Shown piece by piece: positions 11,541-45,779 of a DNA stretch of 64,000 nucleotides; position 1 is the stretch's first letter, and every line of letters starts with the position of its first letter. The position numbers were made by a program, and so were the translations under genes. Source of the stretch: Cristatella mucedo (Eukaryota > Bryozoa > Phylactolaemata > Cristatellidae); the NCBI GenBank assembly GCA_009760855.2, contig WPIO01000084.1, positions 1,203,001 through 1,267,000 of the forward strand. The letters are read 5' to 3'. The notes below the pieces were generated by a model. The model searched no databases. It saw only the letters and a list, made by a program, of their open reading frames with translations, and was not told the DNA's origin.

Positions 11541-12240
11541 GATATATGTATTATTTATTTATTTCTATATACATAGAAATATATATATGTCTGTCTGTCT
11601 GCCTGTCTCCCGCTCTGTCAGTCTGTCTGTCCCGACGGAGCCCCCAGAGCTTCTCGACGTTCGTCAGTAGCGGCCCTAGAGAGGATGCGACGTTTTTCCC
11701 AGGTCACCTGAGCCGAGCGAGGGCGGCAGACTGGCGCCCAAACCCGGGCTCCGGCCGAAAGCTATCGGCCGTTCGCTCAGACGGAGGCGCCGTAGCGGCG
11801 GCCGCTCGCTGCGCGCACGAGTGAGCGAGCGCGGCGCGCACGCTCTCGCCTGAGCGCCGCAGCTGCGACCCGTTCGGGCAGAGGTCGTCAGAGGGGCCGG
11901 CCGCCTGAAAGATTAAATCCCAGCCAGAGGCCTAGCAAATGCATTAGCTAGGGATGAAACTTTTTTTCCTCTCATCTATTCACGCCTACACGCGTCCTCT
12001 AAAGCAACGCCTTGCTCTGTTGGGGCACACGTGAAAGTCAGAGCGAACCGAGGAGTGAAATACGCAGCCGACGAGCTACGTGCGCGAAAGGCTGAGGATG
12101 CGGCTAATGGTCAAGCCTAACACCTTTGGAGGATAAGAGAAAAAACTATGCGAACTTGGGTCATTCATAACGGTCGTAAAGAAACGAAGCATCGTAGGAT
12201 CGTATTCTCTCCGCCAGCCACGGCTGCGGATAGCGCCCAG

Positions 12241-12247
12241 TATAAAT
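12241..12247 (+). promoter_or_regulatory. Possible TATA box
   Basis: TATAAAT inside a CpG-rich stretch. No coding exon I can support follows within 500 bp, so this is only a motif match. Confidence 0.15.
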
Positions 12248-12481
12248 GCAGGCACGCGATGGTTTTTTCGGCGCTCGACGTCGTGGGACTAGTTGCGACG
12301 CTTTAAAGCTGAGGGCCGCCGCAGTTGCACGCTCGTACGCTGGGCTTGGCTTGAGTCTGGTCGACGAGGCCGCCGCCGACTCAGCGGGGAGTTGATTGCG
12401 ACTAGGGACAGCGGCGTGCAGTGCCACCCAAGAGCTGGAAGCCAACTCGTTCCCTCTAAACTGCCGTCTGGTGTCGCAGCA

Positions 12482-12600
12482 CTCTGGTATTACCTAGAGT
12501 AAGATGCTCGCTTTTCACGACCAAAGTCGTGGGCTCGAGACCCACGGCATATGCAAAGCGTCTGGATAGAGATCAAGTTCTCTTAGTTCGCCACACGAGT
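12482..12600 (+). mobile_element. SINE family B copy
   Basis: A tRNA-like head (gtgggctcgagacccacg is the B-box region) is fused to a tail reading catatgcaaagcgtctgg ... atcaagttctcttag. More diverged than the copy at 2690. Confidence 0.5.
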
Positions 12601-12633
12601 GAAGTGCATGTGACTTTTACGAGCAGCTCACTG

Positions 12634-12905
12634 TCTGTGGACTCGCTTCGCTGAGTCATAATGGTTCCGTCATGGAAGACAAAGCTGCGCCATCTTGCCG
12701 CATGACGGAAGTACGAGGCCAAGGCGGAGGGAAGGACGGGCTTTCTCGCTTTTATTAGATGAAACATCTCATGTTATCCTATATTTTGTCATCGAGTGAG
12801 CCTGTGGACTCGCTTCGCTGAGCGCGACGCGAATATCACGAGACGAAAGTGCGCCATCTTTCGGTGTGACGGAGGGAAGGACCAACTTTCTCGCTTTTAT
12901 TAGTA
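12634..12905. repeat. Two tandem copies of an unknown ~110-130 bp repeat
   Basis: Both units begin ctgtggactcgcttcgctga, contain gcgccatctt and a gacgga motif, and end in tttctcgcttttattag. One spans about 12634-12757, the other about 12798-12901. A related, partly inverted stretch occurs near 43605-43720. This could be a short DNA transposon family or a satellite seed. Confidence 0.5.
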
Positions 12906-13269
12906 GGGATTGCAGCGAAAGCGTTGTATTAAAACAAAGACTCCGCTAGAGTCTCCGCTGTAGCTGCAGATCATTGGATCCTTTCGATTGACATCATGCT
13001 TCATTATTCTGCTAATCAGAATGATAATAATATGAATAATAATAATAATCACAGGTTGCCTTGTGCCACGGCAGCGAACGCAGTCAAAAGCAGTCTGAAC
13101 TTTTGTCAGACCTTGTTGTATAGAATCCAATCTACCCGTAAGTATATGTGGCAGCTCGTGCCGGTTTGCCCTGTGCATTTCGCCAAGGGTCATTCTCATT
13201 TGCTTTCTACCCTACGGGTCTTCTCTACTATTCATCGACCAAAGTGTGTTGAGCTTCACTGACCGGATG

Positions 13270-16085
13270 CGCGAAGTTATCAAAATGGCAGCAAAGAGAT
13301 GCAAATACTTCCGCCGCCACGCTCGGTCGCTTAATAAAGGGGCTCGAGCCTGTACTATGACCCTACGGCTGCTAGCTCGTTAGCAACTGGTGAGTGGGCG
13401 ATTAATGCGGCGGGCACCGCAATAGACGCACTATTTCTCGCGGCGTTAGCATTCTACCTTGAGAAATTAATTCAATCGCAATTGGCGGCCAACCGTTTCG
13501 CTAGCGCCGCCTTGGCTAGATGTGCACCTGCCCTCTCTCCGTCTTTTTGATCGAGATAGCTTGTAGAGCTCGTTGCATTTGTTCTGAGGGTGGACATGCG
13601 ATGGCCATTACACATTATCATATTACTTTAATAATTGCCTCAGCAAAGTGAAGAAAAAAGCTACTCATCAGTGCTTAATCTGAGCTCTGTAGCATACTCG
13701 GCAGCTGGAAGTAGTCCATTCGACATGGTTTTGAGTAAGAGAATGGTGCGTGCAAGAAAGTCAAGAATTCTTTCGGGCAGAATCGCTTTTTCTGTCTGAC
13801 TGCTTGTTTGCAAGCTGTCAATCCAAGCGCTCGTCCTTAGCAATGGTTTTGGCTTCGTACCGTTGTCGCTCGAAATAGATTAGCTGGTGTTACTCTATCC
13901 TCTCTCGAGTTTCGGCTAGCCCGATTCACTGACACAATTTTTTCTATATGTCATGCTCATTTTTTAGGGCATGGAATTCATTAGAACACTCCGCTTGCAG
14001 ATCCCTGCTCAGGAATCTTTTTAGGCAACTAAACGTTGCTAGCCTTGCTTATGAAGGCGTAACTGGTAGTAACCGGAAGTGAATCTTCGCGGTCCATTTT
14101 CCACAGCCTCGGAGCCGAATAAGCAGAGAACTACCACGCTTCTTACCCCGACTGCACCCAATTACTTGAAACAGCTGAGTGCCTTGGGTGCCACGTGATG
14201 CAGTTTACTTATCTTAGCTCCTCCGTCCATCAATAGACACGTCCATCCATCGAGTAGCAATAGTTAGGATAACTTAAAAAAAAAACAACTAACTTATGCT
14301 GGCGAGCGGTGGAGCTTCAGAATTCAAACCGGCTTGAGGGTTCTATTAAAAATTGATTAGTGTTCTATTACTTTCCAAAGGCTTATACGGAATTTTATAA
14401 AGCATTTTGTAACGATTTTATAAAGACTGCTCGAGCCTTTGGCGGCCGGCTCGCAAGAGACGCCAACGGAAACTTGCTGTGATTGCTCCCCACAGGAGAC
14501 TAAGCAGTGTATTGCAGTGAACTCATTTCTGACCTTTATATTAACAACGGCAGAGCGCCACTGGGTAAGCTACTCATTCCATGCGATATCATCATACTCA
14601 TCAGCTGGCTATGATTAGTGGAATTCAAGTATTTAACGTTGCTTACTTGCTGATGTCTGATCGTGTACATTTTGGTGCAGGTCTTTAGCTGTATTGCTAC
14701 GTACGTGTTAGATCATACAGCGGCGCATTTGAGATACCGAATTGTTAGTATTTGCGAGCGTTTCGTTATTAGCAAAAAACAGGTAATAGAGGTGTACACA
14801 GTGCTGACCTTAAAGTCTACGCACCTTGTGAGTCAAGACGTAACCTCAATTATTTCAGTTTCATTAGCTCCTAGCCAGACCAGACCACGCGATTCGCTTG
14901 AGTTAGCATTTTCTATTAAGAAATTGTGCTTGCTACCAACATTGCTTTTTATCAGGCGCAAAAGCCAGATAAGTAAATCCATTTTTGCAGCTTGTGCAGT
15001 AACTTTCAGCTACCAAAAATTTACCATTCTTGAAAGATTTACATTTTTAGAGCCGTACGGGCACTGCTAAGTACGATTTTTCTGGACTACCCAATGATTG
15101 TAGTGCATGTGTTGGTTTCTCGCATGCAATTTTCTTCTGACTCACAAATACTGGTACAGAATTTATTCACCAAAATGCGTTGGTAATGGTCAACGATGCG
15201 TCGCAGTTGTTAGTGGCTTTCAAAGCGTTTTTTAATGATGTAGTTTGTGTGTCTGGATTGCTTGAAGTGTATTTACTGAATAACTTTTTTATGCAAGAGT
15301 GGGCTCCCTTTAGTTTTAGTGACCCCTCCAAAAGTCAATCAAGCTGGAATTCAGACTGAGTGAAATGTTCTACTAGGTTCTCGAAAAAATTTTAGAAGGT
15401 CCAGAATACAGCCAAGCAAGTTTTCGAAAGATCCGGTCAAACTATGCATTTCGCTAGCATTGTGTATGAGCATGATTTTACAGGCTGCAGGAAACATAAC
15501 ATCGGTCTGTTCCAAAAAATGATTGATTTACGCTAATTTCACTAAAATCTTATCATTCTTCTTTTGGAGATACATTCCATAGTTCTTTTCACATGGAACC
15601 GCAATCCTTAGTATAATGAAAAGGCATTGTAGACCCCTACACTTAACTCGTCACTTGGTCACCCGCCAGTAGCAAATATTGATTGGCAGCGTTCACATTA
15701 CTCTGAGGAAATTTCTTGAAACACAATCAACGGCTTGAAAGAAGAAATCCCGAGTCGTGGACACTTCGGGAGGATATTCGCTGCTGCTGCTCTTTGAAAG
15801 TCACGGCGCCTCATCATTGCACTCTGAGGAGCCTGCACTGCTGCAGGGTGTTAGCGCGCAAGGATACGGGGATCGCAGGAAATCCTCTATTGCCCACTGC
15901 AAGTAATGTGAAAGCCCATTGTTTTCTGCCGCTTAAAATACTACATGAAAACGATGCCGCTAAATCGGCCAATATTGATTTTTTTGTCTTGTCAGCTTTT
16001 ATCAGTGCCAGGCTACACTGGCAAGAAGCCATGGTAACTCAGAATGGCAAGACATTTATCGAGAGCCAAAGCAGAAATTTGGCAA
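13270..16085. other. Intergenic, no supported gene
   Basis: AT-richer sequence. Open frames of 135 codons (14663-15070) and 125 codons (15716-16093) have no recognisable motif, and no chain of splice-compatible exons was seen. No RNA gene recognised. Confidence 0.4.
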
Positions 16086-16089
16086 GGCG

Positions 16090-16625
16090 TTAAACCTCGC
16101 TTAAGGAGTCGCACCCACTTTGAAGAGCCTGGAGCTGCACCGAAGGCGCTTCGCTTGTCTCTAGACAAGTTTAAGAAAGAATGAATTCCATAGCAGATAT
16201 TAAAATACCACCGCCCCCTTAAAAGCTTCTGGTCTCTCCGGAAACTGGTCTTGAGCTGGCACGTCAATGGCGCACCGCTCTGGACGCCTTTTTTGCCTGA
16301 TCTAAAAATGCAAAGTAGTAGTTCCCTATGGAGAAACGCCGTGAAGCTATGCACTGACGGGGCGCCGCAAATTAATACCCATCTTTAGAATGAACTCCTT
16401 AGCAACTTATAAACTGCAATCGCTCCGTTTAAGGGAGAAACGCTTTGAAACGTGGATGCCGAAGGCAAGCCGCTCTAGCAACCTTTGCTTTAAGATTCTT
16501 GTAAAAAAAAGAGAGTAGTCCCTCACTGGAGAAAGTCTTGAAGTTACCCGCCGAATGCGCTCTGTCAAATAGACCTCTGGAACCGCTCTAAGAATTAAAA
16601 TGAAAGCCTGAAGCCTGATGGCCAC
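16090..16625. repeat. Degenerate tandem array, about five units of ~90-100 bp
   Basis: Recurring blocks appear in the same order: gagaaa(c/g)gc...tgaagc, then a GC-rich gccgaaggcgc / accgctctg block, then ctttaagaatga. They start near 16100, 16215, 16330, 16432 and 16520. Units are strongly diverged, so the call rests on shared block order, not on high identity. Confidence 0.35.
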
Positions 16626-16849
16626 CCGGGTGGGGCTATCCGGGCTTTCCCGGGGTGTGGGCTAAAGGAGCATTCTCCAGGGCTCGACTGCGGCGGACCA
16701 CTTCTGACAGGCGTGCTCCAGTTCCAACAAGCCCAACCCTGCGGGCCCCTCATAGTCTGTAAAACTCAGCAATGGAGCCTGTACGATTCATTTTTAACCG
16801 TAAACAGCCAGTAATACTGAAAATTAAGCAATAATAATGACACTTCTGT

Positions 16850-17440
16850 ATAGCGTCTTAAGAGTACTAAATCTCTTTCTAAGTAGGCACTTTTGATATA
16901 AAGGAAAATAAGAATGGCGTTTGGTTAGTAATACAATGCACAATGTCAATATACATCCGGACACAGAAGACAATTCAGACGGATTCAGAAAATGCTGTGG
17001 GGAAAAAGTGGGGTTTTAGCTTGTTTTTAATGTCATCGTTTCAGGAAATGCCGCGATGTCAGTCGAAAGGATTTCAAGGCTTCAGACGCGTACTTATGGC
17101 ACGCTCTCCAAAGGATTTGAGATTGGCTCGAGGTTCAACTAAACGACTTAAGTCAGAAGAGCGGTCTGTACAACGCCTAGCTTGATTGGGGGAGTAGTCC
17201 TGATCGGTCGGCTGGAGCGAGAGAATGCAGGGACCTAAACTTAAAGGGCATAACCTTGAAGTGGATTCCCAGCTTGACGGAGAGTCGGTGTAGGTTGGTG
17301 AGAAGTGTTGGAATGGGGCAGTTGCGACGTTCACGACAGACAAGCCTAGCTCACAGCTTCGCACCAACTGTAACAGCTTAGTGCATAGGCCTGATGCCTG
17401 ATCGCACTCGCGTGCCACTGCATCCCTCAGTAATGCAGCG
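16850..17440 (-). mobile_element. LINE fragment with 3' tail
   Basis: In reverse orientation the tail is at 16852-16895 (gcgtcttaagagtactaaat ... aagtaggcac) and the C-terminal coding remnant at about 17030-17420. The remnant reads LGLSVVNVATAPFQHFSPT and related pieces in shifted frames. Confidence 0.65.
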
Positions 17441-17705
17441 AACTAAGTCTGCACTGAGTTTGGTGCGGTCTTGAGTATAGTGCTACTGCGACGCATTTGC
17501 ATCTAAGTTTGTGATCTGACGATACTGCGGTGCAACGGGCTTTTCGGGCACGTGCAGAGATTAGACTTCCGTTTGCACCAAACTCATCATGATGCCGCCG
17601 AGCACGATCTCTCTTTCGGTAGGTTAACCGACAGCGCGGAAGCCTCAGCAATGAGAAATTTTTACGAAGCCGATTTGGCCTGGTGTTTAGGCTTTTTAAA
17701 TATAC

Positions 17706-17716
17706 GCACACACACA

Positions 17717-17775
<59 letters not shown>
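17706..17775. repeat. (AC)n / (GCAC)n microsatellite
   Basis: Mixed CGCA and CA repeats, then uninterrupted CA. The low-complexity T/H and V/C frames over it are not genes. Confidence 0.95.
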
Positions 17776-17776
<1 letters not shown>

Positions 17777-18499
17777 TACACACACTTTGACACATCGCAT
17801 TTTCTTGCTGGCGTCTTCGGAGGATGATTGATCTTTCAATTTTGTTCGAAACTAAAAGATTTATTTCTGCCGTTTTTCTTCTTTCACTCATTTTAATTAA
17901 AAGAATTTTTTCTTCCGGTCACTTATCCGAGATTCAGCGTCCAAGGTTGATGCGCCATAGATCGAACCGACGCTTCGTCCCAGAACCAGCGACGGGTGTT
18001 AGGTTGGCGTTTGTCTGTGGTTGCGTGCGTGTGCGCACGCGTGCGCGAGTGCGCGAGCATGGGATTAGGTCGAGCGCGCATGTGACTTTCGGTGCTGACA
18101 CGCACCGACTTTTTTTGTTCTTGCTGCTTACCTGAAAGGACGTGAATGCTTCGCTCACATTTAGTTCAATCAATCTAGCAAGCAAATTATGTTGAATTAT
18201 TTTGGTCTAACAGTGATCAGTAATGAAATGTTTGGCACTCTTTAATTAACGGCGAATTAAGTGGCCTTTCAAAAGGGAACGCCGCCGGCTGTGGCCGGTA
18301 GAGAAGAGTCGACAGGCGGCTGGGTTAAGTCCAGCCCCCCCCCCCAGCGGCCAGTCTTTAGTGACCGTCGTCAACAAGCAGAGCTACTCATTAAACGTGG
18401 TAATGACGCACCCGCAGTCGTAACTATTTAGCCTACAATTGTATCTATGGGCTTACCAATAAATATGGTGTACAGCCAGCTACGGGGAAGAGGGTGTGG

Positions 18500-18567
18500 T
18501 GGTTGACCTTGGTTGCGACCTCCAGGGTCAGACCTGTTGTGGTCGTCCTTCACATTGCTAGATCAGG
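18500..18567 (+). promoter_or_regulatory. Immediate upstream region / 5' UTR of PHF10
   Basis: No TATA box is evident. The start codon lies in AGGATGGCGGC, a YY1-like motif that often overlaps the start of TATA-less housekeeping genes. The transcription start is not resolved. Confidence 0.3.
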
Positions 18568-41555
<22,988 letters not shown>

Positions 41556-43267
41556 GTGAGCAAGCGGTCTGCCTGTGGCCATTTGTTGTGGGCTGGCTGA
41601 TCTGCACAGACCGCTGCTACTGCCTCCCCTGCTGCCAACGCCGCCACCTTTGCTGCTGCCATACTACATTGCATGCCGACTACGCCACGAAGCAGTGCCC
41701 TGCATGTTGCAGGCGACAGCGCAAGTGAGCCACGTCGGCATTTACAACCAAGAGCCTCCAGTCGTGCTCACGGCCTTCGACGATCGACGTGCATAGATAC
41801 TGCCGGTAGTAGCCGGCCCTCATCGCCAGCTGCTGCTGTGCAGCCGGCGGCGCTGCCTCGCATGCCTGCCGTCGGCTGCTGTTGAGGCTAGGCTTTTCAT
41901 AAGCCGCTACCGTTGTTCCAGTCCACGTGCCGGTGGGTTATGGGTGTCCGGGCACCACCACTACGTCGTCGAATGTCCCAGACGCCTCTCTCGTCTGTGC
42001 GGGTGCTCGAGTGTTCAGCATCGCTTTCAACTGCGAGCTATGCTTTCCGAAAATGACCACTCAATGCTCGAAGAGGCCGCTCTCACGCTGAGCGGCTGCT
42101 GCGTTCGAGCCGTGCCCCCTACGTTTTTGCTGTTATGCTCGCCCGTTGCGCAGGTCCGGCTGTTGATATAGAGGTTGTAAACGAATAGTCGTTTCTCCTA
42201 AGTTTTTACATAGTACGCCTGTGCCCGGTGATTTGTCCATCAAACGACGCTCTGCTCGTCTTGATGCAAACGCATGACGCCAGCCCTGCATCGGCTCACT
42301 GGCTGTGCCTTCCCTTTTACTTCGTGCTGCTCGTGTGGTTGTTAATCGGCACGGTCAGCGGTTACGTCGGTCGGCAGCTACGAGCCACACGTGTTGCGCT
42401 GCATGGCTGGCTCTGCATTGCATTGAGTCGCTGGCTGCCGATTATAGAGAGCCAAAGACGGTCGTTAGCAGTAGAATGCCAGCTGCAACAGCTTTTGCAA
42501 CCGTCTGTCTCCTCACTTACATCAAGAGGAAAGACAGTTGCTTCTGCAGTATGGAACCTGCCGGGCCATGGTGGTGTTGTGTACCCACTGGTGGTTTATA
42601 TAGTGAACACCGTGTGCGTGCGTGCATGCTCGGCAAAAACGTGCATCGATCGAGGCTGCAATCAACACGTGTCATTAAAACTCAGGTGCATGCACCCGCT
42701 TTGGAATTATTCAAGCTACAGTACCGGCGAAGATATTATTCTCGAATCACATGCAGATTATTGTATCGCCCTCTCACTGTTCTGAAGGTTTTCTTTCATC
42801 AAAGGGTTGTTGAGGGTAATTCAGCATTGAGGCCAACCTCGGTGGCTCCTGTAGGCAGTTGGATCTGAGGAACCGTTAAGACTGTAGCTAGCACTTGTAG
42901 TACGAGGTCTCGTGAATTAGATATTTTCCTTCGAAACGACATGCTTGCTGCCTCGGACGTCAGACAGCAGCTGCTTAAAACGAAGTGTTCTAATCTAATT
43001 TGGCATTTAACTGCCTCGTGACCACCGGAGCTGCTGCTCGTAACCTATCCACTCACTGTACAGTGAATATGCATTTGTTTTTAAAAAGCGGAGTAAAGTA
43101 ATACTAAAGTGCCGTCATGCAGGATCCCCTCTGTACTTGTAAATTGGAAATATTTCCAGCAGGTGAGAGATAAGGGTGGCAGAAAGTAGATGCTTTTGCA
43201 TCTGCACCCACCGAGCAGACAGAAACACCACGCAAAAACAGTGCAACATCAGTTTGTATTTCGGTGG

Positions 43268-43430
43268 GGAAGGTTAGCTGATTCGACACCTCATTTATAT
43301 AGCTGCCGAAGACCCTTAGGCCTATCACACCGGCGTTCGGTGGGCAAAATAGAACTTTCTGCCCCCGGAATTGAACCCGCCACCAGGGTCGTGAAGTGCA
43401 AGTGCCTTACTCCTGCACCAAGTTCTAGGC
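43268..43430 (-). mobile_element. SINE family A copy
   Basis: Reverse orientation: agctgattcgacacctcatt ... gccgaagacccttagg, then the head region with ggaattgaacccgccaccag. Colinear with the copy at 60085. Confidence 0.6.
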
Positions 43431-43547
43431 TCGAGGCAGCTGGCTGTCAAGAATGTGACTACTGTCCTGAGCGATCTCTCATTCGCTGCTGTGAATCTCT
43501 GGGTGGCCCATCTTAAACCTGGTCTTGGGAATTCATGCTCAATGTGT

Positions 43548-43553
43548 AATAAA
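43548..43553 (+). terminator. Candidate poly(A) signal AATAAA
   Basis: First canonical hexamer seen downstream of the PHF10 stop. Assignment to PHF10 is inference from order only. Confidence 0.25.
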
Positions 43554-43929
43554 CCCCTAATAATAAGTGATATTCCTGCTAGTTAAAGTACCGTCATGCT
43601 GCAAGATGGCTCACTTGCGTCACGTGGCAGCGTTATCTCTCTTCCATGATCAGTACTTCCGGGAGTGACTTATTATAGACGCGTTATCTACGTCTACTAC
43701 GACGAAGCGAAGTGAGCCCACGGGCAGAGCTGGTCGTATTTACTGAGTATGAATGGCACTTGTCGCCTAGACCAAGACCATCGGTTAACTGCCTTACGAT
43801 TAACGGTGCGACCCCATTTGGCTTCTCCTGTCATACCTCTAAATCAATAAAAGTCGGTGGAGTCAACATCCATCACACGCTCATCCTTCAATTTCAAGCC
43901 GTTTGCAGTCTCGAAGCAGGTTGTCGAAT

Positions 43930-45415
43930 CTGTTGATTTTAGTTCATCCGACACCAAGCTGTTAATAGTGACCGTAGTTTATAACCCCCGCCCGGGTACC
44001 TAGTCCTCATTTATCTCAAGATTTCTCTTATTTTGATTCTGTGTTGCAAGAATTCGATCTTTCCTCATTACGGGTGATTTTACTATTCGTTTTGATAACA
44101 TCAGACGCCTTCAGCACTGAATTTTGTGCACTGGCTCATTTTCTCGTGCTGCTCATGTGCACGGTCCTACTCACATCAAGGGTCACGCACTCGATCACAT
44201 TTTTCCTTTAACTTCGTTATCTCCACTTACAATTACCAATTCTGCTTATATGACCACTTGGCAGGTCATTCAGTTTACAATCTTCCTCTGCATTCAAACT
44301 CATCTGTGAATCGCAGAACCTCAAGATTCTCGACGTCGATGCGGTCCACGAAAGAATATCTTCCTCCCCCTGCTGCACAATCCCCCTTCCGACCCGTCAT
44401 CATTAATAGAATGCTACAACACGAAACTAGCTGACATACTTGACAAGTTTGCAACTGACTAGGCACACTGTGCGTCCTCGCTAAGATGGCCCGTGGTTTA
44501 CTGCAGACATTAAACAAGCTAGGTCAACTAAGCTTGAAAAAGTATTTAAAAGATCGCGACTAGCTGTCCATTGGCAAGCATACGAGGACTACAGTAGATC
44601 GTACAGACCTAGCTTCTATAGAAACATTGTTGAATCACGGATGCACAATCAAACGATGCTGATTTTACGCTCAACCGTTTCCTTAACCACTCCCAGACTA
44701 GCATTCTGCCTAGTGATCCTTGTGGTGATCTAGCCGATCGTTTCTCTAGCTTCGTTGTCAACACAAGATAGACAAGATCAGAGAGTCCATCCCTAGGGTG
44801 GCAGCGTCCTTTGGAATCCTGTCCTTCAATTCCATGCAGCATCTCAAATGTCTTCATTCAAAGAGACTACTAATGACGACGTTCTGAAGCTCATATAGAA
44901 GGCAAGGCAACTAGTACTCTGGACCCTATTCCCACTCTCACGCTTCCACGATGCAAGGTTCTGCTGTTACCATCGTAACTATAACTGACATCATAAATAT
45001 GTCATTAGACTCAGGCCATGTCCTAGCGCCTTTCAAAAAGGCTGGAGTAAGGCCACTACTCAAGCAAGCAACACTAGACAAGAGAATTTGAACAACTTCC
45101 GCCCAGTTTCCCTTCTACAGTTCCCAACAAAGACACTGGGACGAGTCGTGGCAGAGCAGCTGAACTCGTGCATTGAAACTACACACCTAGCTAGTATGCT
45201 ACAGTCTTGTTTAATACCAACGCACGGAGCCGAAGAGCGAACGGCTCCCTTCGGCCCCTGCTCTCCCTCGACTCCCCCTCCTCTCCTGCTCCAGTCCACA
45301 ATCTCGCCACCAGCGGGTTACCAGCCTGTATCCATCCCACATCACAGGCGAATACACATAAACATAGCTGCTTCCCAGATGTTCGAAGTGTCAAACTCAC
45401 GTCAAGTCAGGTGAT
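43930..45415 (+). mobile_element. LINE, endonuclease end to pre-RT region, decayed
   Basis: Contains an endonuclease-like LITGDFTIRFD and HIKGHALDHIFPLTSLSPL with TITNSAYMTTW (compare the G-D-F-N and H-x-G-H-x-L-D motifs of APE-type endonucleases). After it come pre-RT pieces (FLNHSQTSILPSDPCGDLAD-like, 44680-44760) and NNFRPVSLLQFPTKTLGRVV near 45090-45150. It ends where a SINE B copy begins. Many stops. Confidence 0.7.
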
Positions 45416-45423
45416 GAGCGTTC

Positions 45424-45545
45424 TGGTTTAGCCCAGGGGTAAGATTGTCGCCTTAATCACATAGGTCTTGGACTCGAGGCCTTCGGCATATGTAAAGCGC
45501 CTGCAGACAGATTAAGTTCTCTTAGGGCGCTATACAAATGGAACG
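45424..45545 (+). mobile_element. SINE family B copy
   Basis: Head ggtttagcccaggggtaaga ... cttggactcgaggccttcgg fused to catatgtaaagcgcctgcag ... agggcgctatacaaatgg. It lies just downstream (minus sense) of the poly(A) signal of the membrane protein gene. Confidence 0.65.
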
Positions 45546-45564
45546 TGTATATATATATATATAT

Positions 45565-45570
45565 TTTATT
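45565..45570 (-). terminator. Poly(A) signal AATAAA of the membrane protein gene
   Basis: On the minus strand AATAAA lies about 80 nt after the TGA stop at 45651-45649, a normal distance for a short 3' UTR. An AT dinucleotide run follows. Confidence 0.7.
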
Positions 45571-45648
45571 TCGAAGGCAAAGCGGCCAAAGGCTGTGGCT
45601 TAAGGCGTACAGCGATTGTATGCTGCGGTGAATGTCCACTGAATGTCA

Positions 45649-45779
45649 TCAGATTGCACGCCAATCCTGCAGCCTCAACGGCCAGTCATTGCAAGGTGGT
45701 GCCTCGGGCATGCAATCAGGCTGCGCCTTTCGGCGACGTGAAGCTTGTACAGCGGCGGCCGAGTGCGGTAGCTCACCGA
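45649..45779 (-). CDS. Membrane protein gene, last exon
   Basis: Starts after tttgacccag|TC and encodes (V)GELPHSAAAVQASRRRKA, QPDCMPEAPPCNDWPLRLQD and WRAI then stop. An identical acceptor 30 nt upstream (exon start 45809) would add ten residues in frame. Confidence 0.65.

Larger units (their letters stand above)
41556..43553 (+). other. Probable PHF10 3' UTR and flanking DNA
   Basis: No coding exon supported. Two overlapping open frames of 185 and 187 codons (42228-42868) lack motifs. The first clear AATAAA after the stop is at 43548-43553, about 2 kb downstream. That would make a long 3' UTR containing a SINE; a non-canonical closer signal is also possible. Confidence 0.3.

Noticed and set aside
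14663-15070. 135-codon plus-strand frame
   Set aside because: No recognisable motif, no signal peptide or membrane pattern, no splice partners.
15716-16354. 125-codon plus-strand and 113-codon minus-strand frames
   Set aside because: They partly overlap the degenerate tandem array, lack motifs, and lie on opposite strands of the same DNA.
42228-42868. Overlapping 185- and 187-codon frames downstream of PHF10
   Set aside because: Two competing frames of equal length, no motif, no splice or poly(A) context; most likely 3' UTR or flank.
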